From UBA2357 sp041678045 (GTDB taxonomy: Bacteria > Pseudomonadota > Gammaproteobacteria > Burkholderiales > Rhodocyclaceae): DNA of 64,000 nucleotides. Shown in pieces: positions 1-8,751 of the stretch. The notes beneath the pieces are model-generated. The model saw only the letters and a list, made by a program, of their open reading frames with translations, did not search any database and was not told the DNA's origin. The position numbers were made by a program, and so were the translations under genes. Within the stretch, counting starts at the first letter, position 1. Each line of letters opens with the position of its first letter. Location of the stretch: positions 1-64,000 of the forward strand of contig JBAYOV010000003.1 of assembly GCA_041678045.1 (NCBI GenBank). Reading direction: 5' to 3'.

Positions 1-1
1 C

Positions 2-532
2 AAGAAGGGTATCGAGGTGCTGCTGCTCTCCGATCGGGTGGACGAGTGGGTGATCGGCAACCTGACCGAGTTCGACGGCAAGTCACTGGTCTCGGTGGCC
101 AAGGGTGGGCTGGATCTGGGCCAGCTCGAAGATGAGGCGGAGAAGAAAGAAGCCGAGCAGGCTGCCGACGAATACAAGGCGCTGCTCGAGAAGATCCAGA
201 CCAGCCTGGGCGAACGGGTGAAGGAGGTGCGGGTCACTCTGCGCCTGACCGATTCGCCGGCCTGCCTGGTGGCCGATGAGCACGACATGGGCATGAACCT
301 GGCGCGCATCCTGAAGGCGGCCGGCCAGCAGGCCCCGGTGTCGAAGCCGATTCTCGAGATCAACCCCAACCATCCGGTGGTGATGCGGCTCAAGTACGAG
401 GAAAAGCACTTTGACGACTGGTCTGCGGTGCTCTTCGATCAGGCCCTGCTCGCCGAAGGCGGCACGCTGGACGACCCCGCCACCTTCGTGAAGCGGGTCA
501 ATCAGCTGATGATGGAAATGAGCGGCAAGTAA
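2..532 (+). CDS. htpG: Chaperone protein HtpG (Hsp90), C-terminal part
   Basis: The reading frame is already open at the left edge, so this is the 3' end of a gene that starts outside the window. The visible 176 residues begin with a stretch holding EVLLLSDRVDEW and LTEFDGKSL, typical of the middle/C-terminal part of bacterial Hsp90, and end with the dimerisation region (NPNHPVV, then an acidic helix and a segment with FVKRVNQLM). HtpG is an ATP-dependent cytosolic chaperone for stress-damaged proteins. A rho-independent terminator lies 69 bp after the stop. The family assignment is firm from the conserved motifs; the N-terminal ATPase domain is not visible. Confidence 0.93.
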   Translation, partial: KKGIEVLLLSDRVDEWVIGNLTEFDGKSLVSVAKGGLDLGQLEDEAEKKEAEQAADEYKALLEKIQTSLGERVKEVRVTLRLTDSPACLVADEHDMGMNLARILKAAGQQAPVSKPILEINPNHPVVMRLKYEEKHFDDWSAVLFDQALLAEGGTLDDPATFVKRVNQLMMEMSGK

Positions 533-561
533 TACATCCAGCCTCGTTGTGTTGCGGGCAC

Positions 562-2196
562 TCAGCGACAGCGCTGGGTGCTTGCCCGGTAACGCCCCCG
601 GCGCCCCTGCCGGCCTGTCGTGGAAGACGGGTCGTGCAGGGGCGCTTTTTTGGTAGCCACTGTCAGGCGCGAGCGGGCTGCGGAAGGCTGCTTCGGCCGG
701 ACGCGCGTGGTCGGCGCTCGGGCTGACACGGGGGCCGTCTGCGAAAGCAGGGGCGCGGGCGGAGCGGGCGGAACCTGTTGTGGCATGGCCTGCGCCTCCG
801 GCGCGGGCAGCAACCGGGTTTCCTTGGTACGGGCGTTCATCTGCTCCATCCTCACCTCGGCCTGCACCCGGCGCAGGGTGCTGTAGGCCAGGGCATGGTA
901 CAGCGACACCGGACACACCGAGCGTGAGAAGCCGTGCGCGATGACCGAGGCGGCCATCAGCGGGATGAGCATGTTGTGGTTGGCCGTCATTTCGAGCACG
1001 ATCACGAAGGAGGTGATCGGGGTCTGCGTCATGCCGGCGAGAAAGGCCACCATGCACAGGGTGAGGACGGCAGTGGCCTGTTCGGGTGGCAGAAAATAAG
1101 CGATGTTCGCACCCAGGCCGGCGCCTACCGCCAGTGCCGGGGCAAACACCCCGCCCGGAATGCGGCTCACGAAGGCCAGCCAGATGACCAGCATCTTGGC
1201 AAGGACGAAATACAGCGGCAGTTGTGCCGTGCCTTCCAGGGCAGTCTTGGTTTCGTCGTAGCCGGTACCATAGGTCAGGCCGCCGGTGGCCAGCCCGGTG
1301 ATGGCGGTGCCCAGCCCGCACACGGCCGCAAACATCACCGGGCGGTTCATGGAAAAGGAGCCCAGGCTGCCCGGCAGGCCGCGCGACGAGGCAATCAGCA
1401 CACGGCTGAACAGCCCGCCCAGCACGCCGCCTGCAATGCCACACAACAGCGTCGGCCACAGGGCGGCATCCCAGTCCAGGGCCGCCGAGGTGCGGCCGAA
1501 GTAGGTATAGCTGCCCAGCACCGCCAGCGACATCAGACCGGCAAAGATGACCGAGGTCAGCGTGGTGCTGTTGGCCTGAAAGGCGCGATAACGGCACATT
1601 TCCTCGACCGCAAACATGATGCCGCCCAGCGGGGTGTTGAACGCGGCGGCCACGCCTGCGCCGCTGCCGGCAATGATCAGGTCCTGGCTGGAGACGATGC
1701 GGTTCTTGCGGCGGCTGGCAAGCATGTGCATGACCGAGGCGCCGATCTGTACCGACGGGCCTTCGCGTCCGATCGAGGCGCCGGACAACAGCCCCCCCAG
1801 GGTGAGGAAGACCTTGGCGATGGCAATCTTGAAGGACAGCAGCTTTCGGCGTACCAGCCGGTTGTCGCTCATCGAGGCGGCCAGGGCCTGCGGAATGCCC
1901 GAGCCTTGCGTGGCCGGAAAGAAGCGCTGTGCCAGCCAGGCCATCAGCGCAAACCCCAGCGGGGCGATCAGCAGGGTGGCCAGCGGATGGTCCGCAAGCA
2001 CACTGTCATGGGTGGCGATGGCCAGTTCGGCGCCGATGGCAAACAGGATCGCGATCAGCCCGGCGAGCAGGGCGGCGAGTACCAGCAGCACCCGCCGTCG
2101 CCAGCGTCGCATCGACAGCCAGGGAAGCGCGTAACGCCGCCCCCCGCGCTTGAAGCGGGCAAAGAAACCTTGGTGCGTGCTGGAAGGGCGGGCCAT
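562..2196 (-). CDS. ClC-family chloride channel/transporter
   Basis: This 544-residue inner-membrane protein moves chloride, probably in exchange for protons. All the ClC signature segments are present: GSGIPQ (about 98-103), GREGPSVQ (about 143-150, with the gating glutamate), GGIMFAVEE further on and GGVFAPALAVGAG in the second half. A basic N-terminus (about 15-35) precedes the first membrane helix. The last ~100 residues after the transmembrane core are low-complexity (Pro/Ala/Gln, then Arg/Ser/Thr), and this tail is encoded across the htpG terminator. No CBS domain is seen. It is divergent from the MarR gene. Family is certain; channel versus exchanger cannot be decided here. Confidence 0.9.
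   Translation of the reverse strand: MARPSSTHQGFFARFKRGGRRYALPWLSMRRWRRRVLLVLAALLAGLIAILFAIGAELAIATHDSVLADHPLATLLIAPLGFALMAWLAQRFFPATQGSGIPQALAASMSDNRLVRRKLLSFKIAIAKVFLTLGGLLSGASIGREGPSVQIGASVMHMLASRRKNRIVSSQDLIIAGSGAGVAAAFNTPLGGIMFAVEEMCRYRAFQANSTTLTSVIFAGLMSLAVLGSYTYFGRTSAALDWDAALWPTLLCGIAGGVLGGLFSRVLIASSRGLPGSLGSFSMNRPVMFAAVCGLGTAITGLATGGLTYGTGYDETKTALEGTAQLPLYFVLAKMLVIWLAFVSRIPGGVFAPALAVGAGLGANIAYFLPPEQATAVLTLCMVAFLAGMTQTPITSFVIVLEMTANHNMLIPLMAASVIAHGFSRSVCPVSLYHALAYSTLRRVQAEVRMEQMNARTKETRLLPAPEAQAMPQQVPPAPPAPLLSQTAPVSARAPTTRVRPKQPSAARSRLTVATKKAPLHDPSSTTGRQGRRGRYRASTQRCR
601..651 (+). terminator. Rho-independent terminator after htpG
   Basis: A perfect 10-bp stem (601-610 with 636-645) and a 25-nt loop are followed by six T. 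It is correctly placed and oriented for htpG. It lies entirely inside the last codons of the convergent ClC gene on the minus strand. Confidence 0.75.
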
Positions 2197-2372
2197 TGTG
2201 GCAGTGCAGCGTTGATTGTTGGGGTGTGGAGCGGGCTATCAGGCGATGCACGGCCTGTTTTCCGAAGATCATGCTGCACTGCATCGATTGTGCCCGGTTT
2301 TTTCGATACGATACGCGACTGTCCGGCAGGTGTTAATTCATTGCCCCGAATTTTTCTTCAGGAGTCTCATTT

Positions 2373-2888
2373 ATGCCACGCAAACCGGTTGCTGCGGCCA
2401 GCGACAACACCGAACACAACGCAGCGGCCACCCCCTTGTCGGTGTTGCAACGCTTTCGGGTGGTGATCCGTACCGCCCAGCGCCACTCCCAATGGATAGA
2501 GCGCCAGAGTGGCGTGACCGGCGCCCAGTTGTGGGCGATGCAGGAGTTGCTGGAGCGTCCGGGGCTGCGTGTGGGCGAACTGGCCAACCTGATGGCCTTG
2601 CACCAGTCGACCGCATCGAACATGATCGACAAGCTGGAGTCGGGCGGTATTTTGCGCAAGGAACGCACCGCAACCGACCAGCGCGTGGTGCGCCTGTACC
2701 TGACCGACAAGGGCGAAGAGATGCTGGGTCGCGCCCCGTCACCTGCCCGTGGGGTGCTGCCCGAGGCCCTGCGCAACATGGATCCACAGGATCTGGAGCG
2801 CCTGCAGGCCGATCTCGATCACCTGCTGGCGCAGATTCGCACCATGGACGAAGGGTTCGGCATGCAGCCGATGCCGTTTACCGAGTGA
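2373..2888 (+). CDS. MarR-family transcriptional regulator
   Basis: A 171-residue winged-helix regulator. The helix-turn-helix lies about residues 55-95 (RVGELANLMALHQSTASNMI) and is followed by the wing with the typical DQRVVRLYLTDKG motif. A polar 25-residue N-terminal tail precedes the dimerisation helix. The ATG follows a good ribosome-binding site (AGGAG about 2360). The nearest neighbour is the divergent ClC gene, about 175 bp away, so it could act on the shared intergenic region, but nothing in the sequence proves a target. The ligand is unknown. Confidence 0.9.
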   Translation: MPRKPVAAASDNTEHNAAATPLSVLQRFRVVIRTAQRHSQWIERQSGVTGAQLWAMQELLERPGLRVGELANLMALHQSTASNMIDKLESGGILRKERTATDQRVVRLYLTDKGEEMLGRAPSPARGVLPEALRNMDPQDLERLQADLDHLLAQIRTMDEGFGMQPMPFTE

Positions 2889-2911
2889 GTCCAGCCGGGG
2901 CCGGACCCGCC

Positions 2912-4099
2912 TCAGCGGGTGTGGCCCTGTCTTGAGAGGGTGCGCACGGCGTGATCGATGCCGGCCAGCGTGGCGGGGTACATGCGCCCGCCCATGATCT
3001 GATGGATCAGCTCTATGGACTTGCGGTACGGCCACAGACGCTCGGGCTCGGGGTTCAGCCAGGCGGCCGATGGCCAGGCGTCGAGCAGGCGACGCAGCCA
3101 GACTGCCCCGGCTTCCTGGTTCATGTGCTCGATCGAACCCTGTGGGTGCAGGATCTCGTAGGGGCTCATCGTGGCGTCGCCGACGATGATCAGCTTGTAG
3201 TCGGGGCCATAGGTGTGCAGCAGGTCTGGCACCGCGATGCGCTCGCTGTGCCGGCGCCGGTTGTCGCGCCACACCGCTTCATACACGCAGTTGTGGAAGT
3301 AGTAGTGCTCCAGGTGCTTGAACTCGCTGCGACAGGCCGAGAACAGCTCTTCGCACAGGCGGATGTGATCGTCCATCGAGCCGCCCACATCCAGAAACAG
3401 CAGCACCTTCACCGCATTGTGCCGCTCCGGTCGCATCATCAGGTCGAGCCAGCCGGCATTGCGTGCGGTGGCCGAGATGGTACCGTCCAGGTCCAGCTCC
3501 TGTGCGGCGCCCTCACGGGCAAAGCGGCGCAGGCGGCGCAGGGCCACCTTCAGGTTGCGCGTGCCCAGTGCCACGGAGTCGTCCAGATTGCGGAATTCGC
3601 GCTTGTCCCACACCTTCACCGCAGTGCGATTGCCGGCCGACGGTCCGCCGATGCGGATGCCTTCGGGGTGGTAGCCGCTGTTGCCGAAGGGAGAGGTGCC
3701 GCCGGTGCCGATCCACTTGCTGCCCCCCTGATGGCGAGCCTGCTGTTCTTCCAGCCGCTTGCGCAGCGTCTCCATCAGCGTGTCCCAGCCCAGTTTTTCG
3801 ATGCGGGCCTTGTCTTCCGGGCTGAGGTGGCGCTGCATCATGGCCCGCAGCCAGTCCTCGGGCAGGGCCTGTTCGAGCCCGGGAATCTCGCTGACGCCCT
3901 TGAAGTATTCGCCGAAAGCCTGGTCGAAGCGGTCGTAGTGCGCTTCGTCCTTCACCAGGCACAGGCGCGAAAAATGGTAGAAGTCGTCCAGCGACGGGCC
4001 GCACACCCCCACCTTCAACCCCTCCAGCAGATTCAGAAACTCGCGGGTGCTGGCCGAGATGCGGCGGGCACGCAGATGCAGGAAGAAGTCGATCAGCAT
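2912..4099 (-). CDS. VWA domain-containing (CoxE-like) protein
   Basis: A 395-residue cytosolic protein of the VWA/CoxE-like family, usually encoded with a MoxR ATPase as a chaperone pair for assembly or metal insertion of partner complexes. The N-terminal half is helical. The C-terminal half is a von Willebrand A domain with a MIDAS-like motif, DVGGSMD (about 248-254). It lies directly downstream of the moxR-type gene in the same direction, with 43 bp between them. That spacer is filled by a tandem hexanucleotide repeat that occupies the ribosome-binding region, and no strong Shine-Dalgarno is present apart from the GGA in each repeat unit. The client protein is unknown. Confidence 0.88.
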   Translation of the reverse strand: MLIDFFLHLRARRISASTREFLNLLEGLKVGVCGPSLDDFYHFSRLCLVKDEAHYDRFDQAFGEYFKGVSEIPGLEQALPEDWLRAMMQRHLSPEDKARIEKLGWDTLMETLRKRLEEQQARHQGGSKWIGTGGTSPFGNSGYHPEGIRIGGPSAGNRTAVKVWDKREFRNLDDSVALGTRNLKVALRRLRRFAREGAAQELDLDGTISATARNAGWLDLMMRPERHNAVKVLLFLDVGGSMDDHIRLCEELFSACRSEFKHLEHYYFHNCVYEAVWRDNRRRHSERIAVPDLLHTYGPDYKLIIVGDATMSPYEILHPQGSIEHMNQEAGAVWLRRLLDAWPSAAWLNPEPERLWPYRKSIELIHQIMGGRMYPATLAGIDHAVRTLSRQGHTR

Positions 4100-4104
4100 C
4101 GCAG

Positions 4105-4137
4105 CCGTATCCGTATCCGTATCCGTATCCGTATCCG
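4105..4137. repeat. Hexanucleotide tandem repeat (CCGTAT x5 plus CCG)
   Basis: Five perfect head-to-tail copies of CCGTAT (ATACGG on the transcribed minus strand) fill the gap between the moxR-type stop and the VWA start. The array ends 5 bp upstream of the VWA ATG, so it overlaps the ribosome-binding region. Confidence 0.95.
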
Positions 4138-4142
4138 CCCGG

Positions 4143-4985
4143 TCAGCGGTTGTGACGGGCCATATGGACCAGGCGCTCGAACAGGTGCATGTCCTGTTCG
4201 TTCTTCAGCAGGGCACCGTGCAGCGGCGGGACCACCACCTTTTGATCCTGGCTGCGCAGCGCCTCGGGCGGAATGTCCTCGGCCACCAGCAGTTTGAGCC
4301 AGTCGATGAGTTCGGAGGTGGAGGGTTTCTTCTTCAGTCCCGGAATGTCGCGCAGACCGAAGAACACCTCCAGCGCCTCGCTCAGCAAGGCCTGGCGAAT
4401 GCCGGGGAAATGCACATCGACGATGCGCTGCATGGTGTCGCGGTCGGGGAAACGGATGTAGTGGAAAAAGCAGCGGCGCAGGAAGGCGTCGGGCAGCTCC
4501 TTTTCGTTGTTCGAGGTGATCACCACGATCGGGCGGTGACGGGCGGCGACGGTTTGCCGGGTTTCATACACATGGAACTCCATGCGGTCGAGTTCGCGCA
4601 GCAGGTCGTTGGGAAACTCGATGTCTGCCTTGTCGATCTCGTCGATCAGCACCACACAGGGCGCCTCGGTCTCGAAGGCCTGCCACAGCACCCCCTTCAC
4701 GATGTAGTTGCCGATGTCGCGCACCCGGTCGTCACCGAGTTGCGAGTCGCGCAGGCGCGATACCGCATCGTATTCATACAGCCCCTGCTGGGCCTTGGTG
4801 GTGGACTTGATGTGCCACTGCAGCAAGGGTACGCCCAGGCCGCTGGCAATCTCCTCGGCCAGCATGGTCTTGCCGGTACCGGGCTCGCCCTTGATCAGCA
4901 AGGGGCGCTGCAGGCGGATGGCAGCATTGACCGCCAGCATCAGGTCGGGGGTGGCAACATAGCCCTGAGTGCCTTCAAAACGCAT
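4143..4985 (-). CDS. MoxR-family AAA+ ATPase
   Basis: A 280-residue AAA+ ATPase with Walker A GEPGTGKT (33-40), Walker B VVLIDEIDKAD (about 111-121), a sensor-1 region (VVITSNNEKELPDAF) and an arginine pair (LRRC) after it. MoxR ATPases act with VWA proteins as chaperones that activate or load metal into client enzymes. Here the VWA partner follows on the same strand. The M48 peptidase gene ends 36 bp upstream, so these genes may be co-transcribed. The MRFEGTQGYV start is well placed for the family. The client is unknown. Confidence 0.92.
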   Translation of the reverse strand: MRFEGTQGYVATPDLMLAVNAAIRLQRPLLIKGEPGTGKTMLAEEIASGLGVPLLQWHIKSTTKAQQGLYEYDAVSRLRDSQLGDDRVRDIGNYIVKGVLWQAFETEAPCVVLIDEIDKADIEFPNDLLRELDRMEFHVYETRQTVAARHRPIVVITSNNEKELPDAFLRRCFFHYIRFPDRDTMQRIVDVHFPGIRQALLSEALEVFFGLRDIPGLKKKPSTSELIDWLKLLVAEDIPPEALRSQDQKVVVPPLHGALLKNEQDMHLFERLVHMARHNR

Positions 4986-5021
4986 GTTGGTATCTTGTAT
5001 TCGTGATTGGGGAAAGATGAT

Positions 5022-6917
5022 TCACCCGGCCGCAGGCAGGGTGCCCGCGTACGCGAGCAGCGGTGGCACCGGGCATTCCAGCGACTGCGCGATGGCGCGC
5101 AGCAGTTCGGCTTCGTGCACGCTGATTTTGCCATTGTGCATCACCGCCACCACGCAGGCTTCGACCAGTCGCTTGCGAAAAGCGGGCCGGCCGGCGGCGA
5201 GGTGTTCGATGGCTTCGTCCAGGGCGCTCACGCTCAGGCGCAGCCGGCTTGGATCGAACTCCCAGTGTCCTTCCATCGGAGCGCGGGCCGCCGCCTGTTC
5301 GAAGGCCGCCCGCGCGGCGGCTTGGTCGGAACTGCCGGCACGGGCGAGCATTGCCAGCACCAGGTTGACATCCTGCTGCAAGCGGGCGGGTTCCACCCGC
5401 ACCGGGTTCAGGCGATCGCGACGGATCAGCTGGCTGCGGGCGATGCGGCGCACCACATATTCAAAAATCGAAGTGCGTCCATCGGCCTGGATCAGGCGGT
5501 CAATCGTGGTCAGCACACGCTCGCGTTCTTCGGCAGGCGCTTCTGCCGTGGTGGGCAGCGCCAGATCGAGCAGTACCAGACGCAGTTCCGGCCCTTGGGT
5601 GGTCAGCCAGGCGGCCAGTTCGCCGGTCTGCCGGGCACACGCCTCCCCGTGACGTTCTCGCAGGTCGTTGATTTGCCGGGTGCGCACATCGGGCTTGCGG
5701 CACAGCAGCAATGCGAACAGGGCCGCCATTGACCCTTGGGATTGATGGACGGCGCTGCGGATGTCGTTGGGCAGGCTGGCGAGCAGGGCGTGGGTGTGCG
5801 CGACATGTTCGGACTGCGGCTGGCCGATGCTGGCCATGAAGGCCGTCGGGGTGGTGGCCAGCTGGCTGATGGGTGAGTCAGCGCCGGGTCGTGGCGCAGC
5901 ATCGGCCGCTTGTCCCGCACGTGTGGACGCTGTGGGGGGCCTGCGTGGCACAAGGTCCGGGGCCAGGCGCTGGATGCGGGTTTCGATGGGGGGGTGCGTG
6001 GCCATCAGGGCAGACAGGCGGGCACTGCTGCCGAAGAACATGTGACTCGCTTCCTCCGCGCGCGGATGTTCGATGTTCGAGCCGATGCCGGCGATGCGCC
6101 GGAGCGCCCCGGCCAGCCCTTCCGGATTGCGGGTGAATTGCACCGCAGAGGCATCGGCCAGGTATTCGCGCTCCCGCGAAACGGCCGCCTTGATGAGCTT
6201 GCCGAAAAACACGCCGAGGTAGCCGACCGCGACCAGCGCCAGCCCCATCAGCACGAAGGGCACGGCGTTCTTGTCGCGGCTGCGCGTGCGCATCATGACC
6301 CGTCCGATCAGCGTCAGCAGCAGGATGCCGTGCAGTACCCCCATCAGCCGCAGGTTGAGGCGCATGTCGCCATTCAGGATGTGGCTGAATTCGTGTGCGA
6401 TGACGCCCTGCAGTTCATCGCGGGAGAGATGTTCGAGCGCGCCGCGCGTCACGGCCACCACGCCTTCGGTGGGCTGGGTGCCGGCGGCAAAGGCATTGAT
6501 GCCGCTTTCTTCGTCCAGCACGAATACCGGCGGTGCCGGAATGCCGGAGGCAATCGCCATTTCATCGACGATGTTGATCAGGCGGCGCTCCAGCGGATGG
6601 GTGGTGTCGCGCGCGACCGGGCGACCACCGAGTTCCAGCGCGACGGTCACGCCACCGCCGCGCGCGAGCGAAACGGTTTTCCAGGCCGAACCTCCACCGA
6701 CCACCACCCCGACAAACAGCACGGTGAGCAGCAGGCGCTCGGCACTCCACAGCTCGAACCGGGTCTGGCCATGCAGGTCGGTTGCCGTGGTGGCGCCAAA
6801 GGCGAAGGTGATCAGGAAATACACCGCCGCGATGACCCCCGCGACGGCCAGCAAAAACCACAGGATCAGCCAGCGGCTTTTGCGTCGTGCGTGGTCCTGG
6901 GCACCGAAGAAGTCCAT
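5022..6917 (-). CDS. M48-family membrane zinc metallopeptidase with C-terminal extension
   Basis: A 631-residue inner-membrane protease related to HtpX/Oma1. Two N-terminal transmembrane helices (about 16-40 and 62-76) precede the catalytic domain, which has the zinc motif HEFSH (175-179). Further membrane segments follow, then the third-ligand region REREYLADASA. After about residue 330 there is a long cytosolic extension without a recognised motif, so the protein is roughly twice the length of HtpX. It lies 19 bp downstream of lemA; M48-LemA pairs are common in bacteria and are thought to act in envelope quality control. No signal peptide is needed because the first helix anchors the protein. 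Confidence 0.87.
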   Translation of the reverse strand: MDFFGAQDHARRKSRWLILWFLLAVAGVIAAVYFLITFAFGATTATDLHGQTRFELWSAERLLLTVLFVGVVVGGGSAWKTVSLARGGGVTVALELGGRPVARDTTHPLERRLINIVDEMAIASGIPAPPVFVLDEESGINAFAAGTQPTEGVVAVTRGALEHLSRDELQGVIAHEFSHILNGDMRLNLRLMGVLHGILLLTLIGRVMMRTRSRDKNAVPFVLMGLALVAVGYLGVFFGKLIKAAVSREREYLADASAVQFTRNPEGLAGALRRIAGIGSNIEHPRAEEASHMFFGSSARLSALMATHPPIETRIQRLAPDLVPRRPPTASTRAGQAADAAPRPGADSPISQLATTPTAFMASIGQPQSEHVAHTHALLASLPNDIRSAVHQSQGSMAALFALLLCRKPDVRTRQINDLRERHGEACARQTGELAAWLTTQGPELRLVLLDLALPTTAEAPAEERERVLTTIDRLIQADGRTSIFEYVVRRIARSQLIRRDRLNPVRVEPARLQQDVNLVLAMLARAGSSDQAAARAAFEQAAARAPMEGHWEFDPSRLRLSVSALDEAIEHLAAGRPAFRKRLVEACVVAVMHNGKISVHEAELLRAIAQSLECPVPPLLAYAGTLPAAG

Positions 6918-6936
6918 GCTTGCCTGTGCTCCGCGC

Positions 6937-7524
6937 TCAGTTGAAGCTGACCTTCACCGTTTCGCGTGCGGCGGCTTCGGTGACCGCCCACTGTTCGGCT
7001 TCCTTGAAGCCGAAGTTGTTGGCCACCAGCGCGTCCGGGAAGGTTTCGCGCTTGGTGTTGTATGCGGTGACCGCGTCGTTGTAGGCCTGGCGGGCGAAGG
7101 CGATGCGGTTTTCGGTGCTGGCGAGCTCTTCCTGCAGTTGGGCCATGTTCTGGTTGGCCTTGAGGTCGGGATAGGCCTCGGCCAGCGCGAAAAAGCGGGT
7201 GAGCATGCCGCCCAGGGCTGCCTCGGCACCCATCAGCTGCTTCATCGTCGAAGGGTCGCTGGGGTTGCTTTCGGCGCGCTGCGCGGCGCTTTGTGCCGCA
7301 TTGCGTGCCTTGATCACGGCCTCCAGGGTGTCCCGCTCGTGCTGCATGTAGCCCTTGGCGGTTTCAACCAGATTCGGGATCAGGTCGTAGCGGCGCTGCA
7401 GTTGCACGTCAATCTGCGAAAACGCATTCTTTACCCGGTTGCGCAGGGCAACCAGGCCGTTGTAAATCGCAACAGCATAGACCGCAAGGGCTACGATGAT
7501 GCCGATGACAATCCAGGTTTCCAT
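6937..7524 (-). CDS. lemA: LemA family protein
   Basis: A 195-residue protein with one N-terminal membrane helix (about 4-22) followed by a helical-bundle domain. The segment VALRNRVKNAFSQIDVQLQR followed by DLIPNLVETAKGY is the LemA hallmark. Its molecular role is not settled; LemA proteins are single-pass envelope proteins often encoded with M48 peptidases or TPM-domain proteins. Here it is the first gene of a two-gene unit with the M48 peptidase (19-bp gap). Length matches the family. Confidence 0.93.
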   Translation of the reverse strand: METWIVIGIIVALAVYAVAIYNGLVALRNRVKNAFSQIDVQLQRRYDLIPNLVETAKGYMQHERDTLEAVIKARNAAQSAAQRAESNPSDPSTMKQLMGAEAALGGMLTRFFALAEAYPDLKANQNMAQLQEELASTENRIAFARQAYNDAVTAYNTKRETFPDALVANNFGFKEAEQWAVTEAAARETVKVSFN

Positions 7525-7606
7525 CGTTCAGTCTCCGTCAGGGCAGGATGTTTCAGGACGTGATGCTAACCCGGAATGCCGGGGTTTGGGTACGGCGCAT
7601 CTGCGC

Positions 7607-8038
7607 TCAGGCCATGCCGGCGCGCCGGCGCACGCAATCGACATAGGCGGCGCCATCCGGCGGCTGGCGGTTGCGCTGGGCGTTGAACACGGTTTCGCCC
7701 AGGCATTCGAGTACGTCATGCAACGCATCGTGCCGGTTGCCGTGACGTTGCTGGCAGCGCTCGAACGCCGCGCGCAACCCGGGGGGCTGGTCGATGCCGA
7801 GCTGCTCCTCGATCGCCAGATGCAGCGACAGATGCAGGAAGGGGTTGATGCCACCGTCCTCGGGGCTGAAGTCGCGCTCCAGTGAATCGGGCGCTTCGAG
7901 CAGGGCGTGGTACTCCGGGTGCAGCGCGATGACATCCGCCGCAAGGGTTTCCAGCGGCGTGGCGGGCAGGGCGTCGAGACGCTTGCGCCAGGCATCGATG
8001 AGGAATTGCCGGGCCTGGTCGCGGGAAGGGTTGAACAT
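7607..8038 (-). CDS. DUF1841 family protein
   Basis: A 143-residue soluble protein. I start it at the ATG giving MFNPSRDQARQFLIDAW, because the frame upstream of this is non-coding-like. The segment NPFLHLSLHLAIEEQL is characteristic of the DUF1841 family, which is common in beta- and gammaproteobacteria and has no known function. It is the last gene of the rnf-nth group on this strand, 71 bp after nth. An imperfect stem-loop lies beyond its stop (about 7568-7586) without a clear T run. The function is unknown. Confidence 0.82.
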   Translation of the reverse strand: MFNPSRDQARQFLIDAWRKRLDALPATPLETLAADVIALHPEYHALLEAPDSLERDFSPEDGGINPFLHLSLHLAIEEQLGIDQPPGLRAAFERCQQRHGNRHDALHDVLECLGETVFNAQRNRQPPDGAAYVDCVRRRAGMA

Positions 8039-8109
8039 GGTGGGATGGTGCTCCGCGTGTTGAAGGGGGGATTGGCCCGGCCGGGGTTCGGGTCCGGCTG
8101 GCCCGCTCG

Positions 8110-8742
8110 TCAGCCGGTCTTGTCCCGGTAGTCGCACAGGTCGCGCACCGTACAGGTGGCGCAGCGTGGCTTGCGTGCGGTGCATACATAGCGCCCGTGC
8201 AGGATCAGCCAGTGATGGGCATTCACCAGGTAGTCCTTGGGAATGCGGCGCACCAATGCCTTTTCCACGGCCAGCACATCCTTGCCCGGCGCCAGGCCGG
8301 TGCGGTTGGAGACGCGGAAAATGTGGGTGTCGACCGCCATCACCGGATCGCCGAACACGGTGTTGAGGACCACATTGGCCGTCTTGCGGCCCACGCCGGG
8401 CAGGGCTTCGAGGGCGGCCCGGTCGTGCGGCACCGCACCGCCGTGCCGCTCCAGCAGCAGGCGCGACAGGGCCACGGTGTTCCGGGCCTTGTTGCGGTAC
8501 AGGCCGATCGTTCTGATGCACTCGGCCACCCCTTCCTCGCCGAGTGCGCACATGGACTCAGGGGTGGGCGCAGCGGCAAACAGCCGGCGGGTGGCCAGAT
8601 TCACACTCCTGTCGGTGGCCTGGGCCGAGAGCACCACCGCCACCAGCAGTTGGTAAGGTGAGCCATATTCCAGCTCGGTGGTGGGCTGCGGATTGGCCTC
8701 GGCCAAGCGCTGCATGAAGGCTTTCACCTGCACCAGCTTCAT
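8110..8742 (-). CDS. nth: Endonuclease III (DNA glycosylase/AP lyase)
   Basis: A 210-residue base-excision-repair enzyme that removes oxidised pyrimidines and cleaves the abasic site. The helix-hairpin-helix LPGVGRKTAN carries the catalytic Lys120, Asp138 lies in VDTHIFR (same numbering as E. coli), and the C-terminal 4Fe-4S loop has four cysteines spaced C-x6-C-x2-C-x5-C. The gene starts 9 bp after rnfE. This rnf/rsx-nth linkage is also seen in E. coli. Confidence 0.97.
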   Translation of the reverse strand: MKLVQVKAFMQRLAEANPQPTTELEYGSPYQLLVAVVLSAQATDRSVNLATRRLFAAAPTPESMCALGEEGVAECIRTIGLYRNKARNTVALSRLLLERHGGAVPHDRAALEALPGVGRKTANVVLNTVFGDPVMAVDTHIFRVSNRTGLAPGKDVLAVEKALVRRIPKDYLVNAHHWLILHGRYVCTARKPRCATCTVRDLCDYRDKTG

Positions 8743-8751
8743 GCCGTACGC

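Noticed and set aside
4105..4137. Tandem array as CRISPR or protein-coding repeat
   Set aside because: Six-base units without spacers, located between two genes and in neither reading frame.
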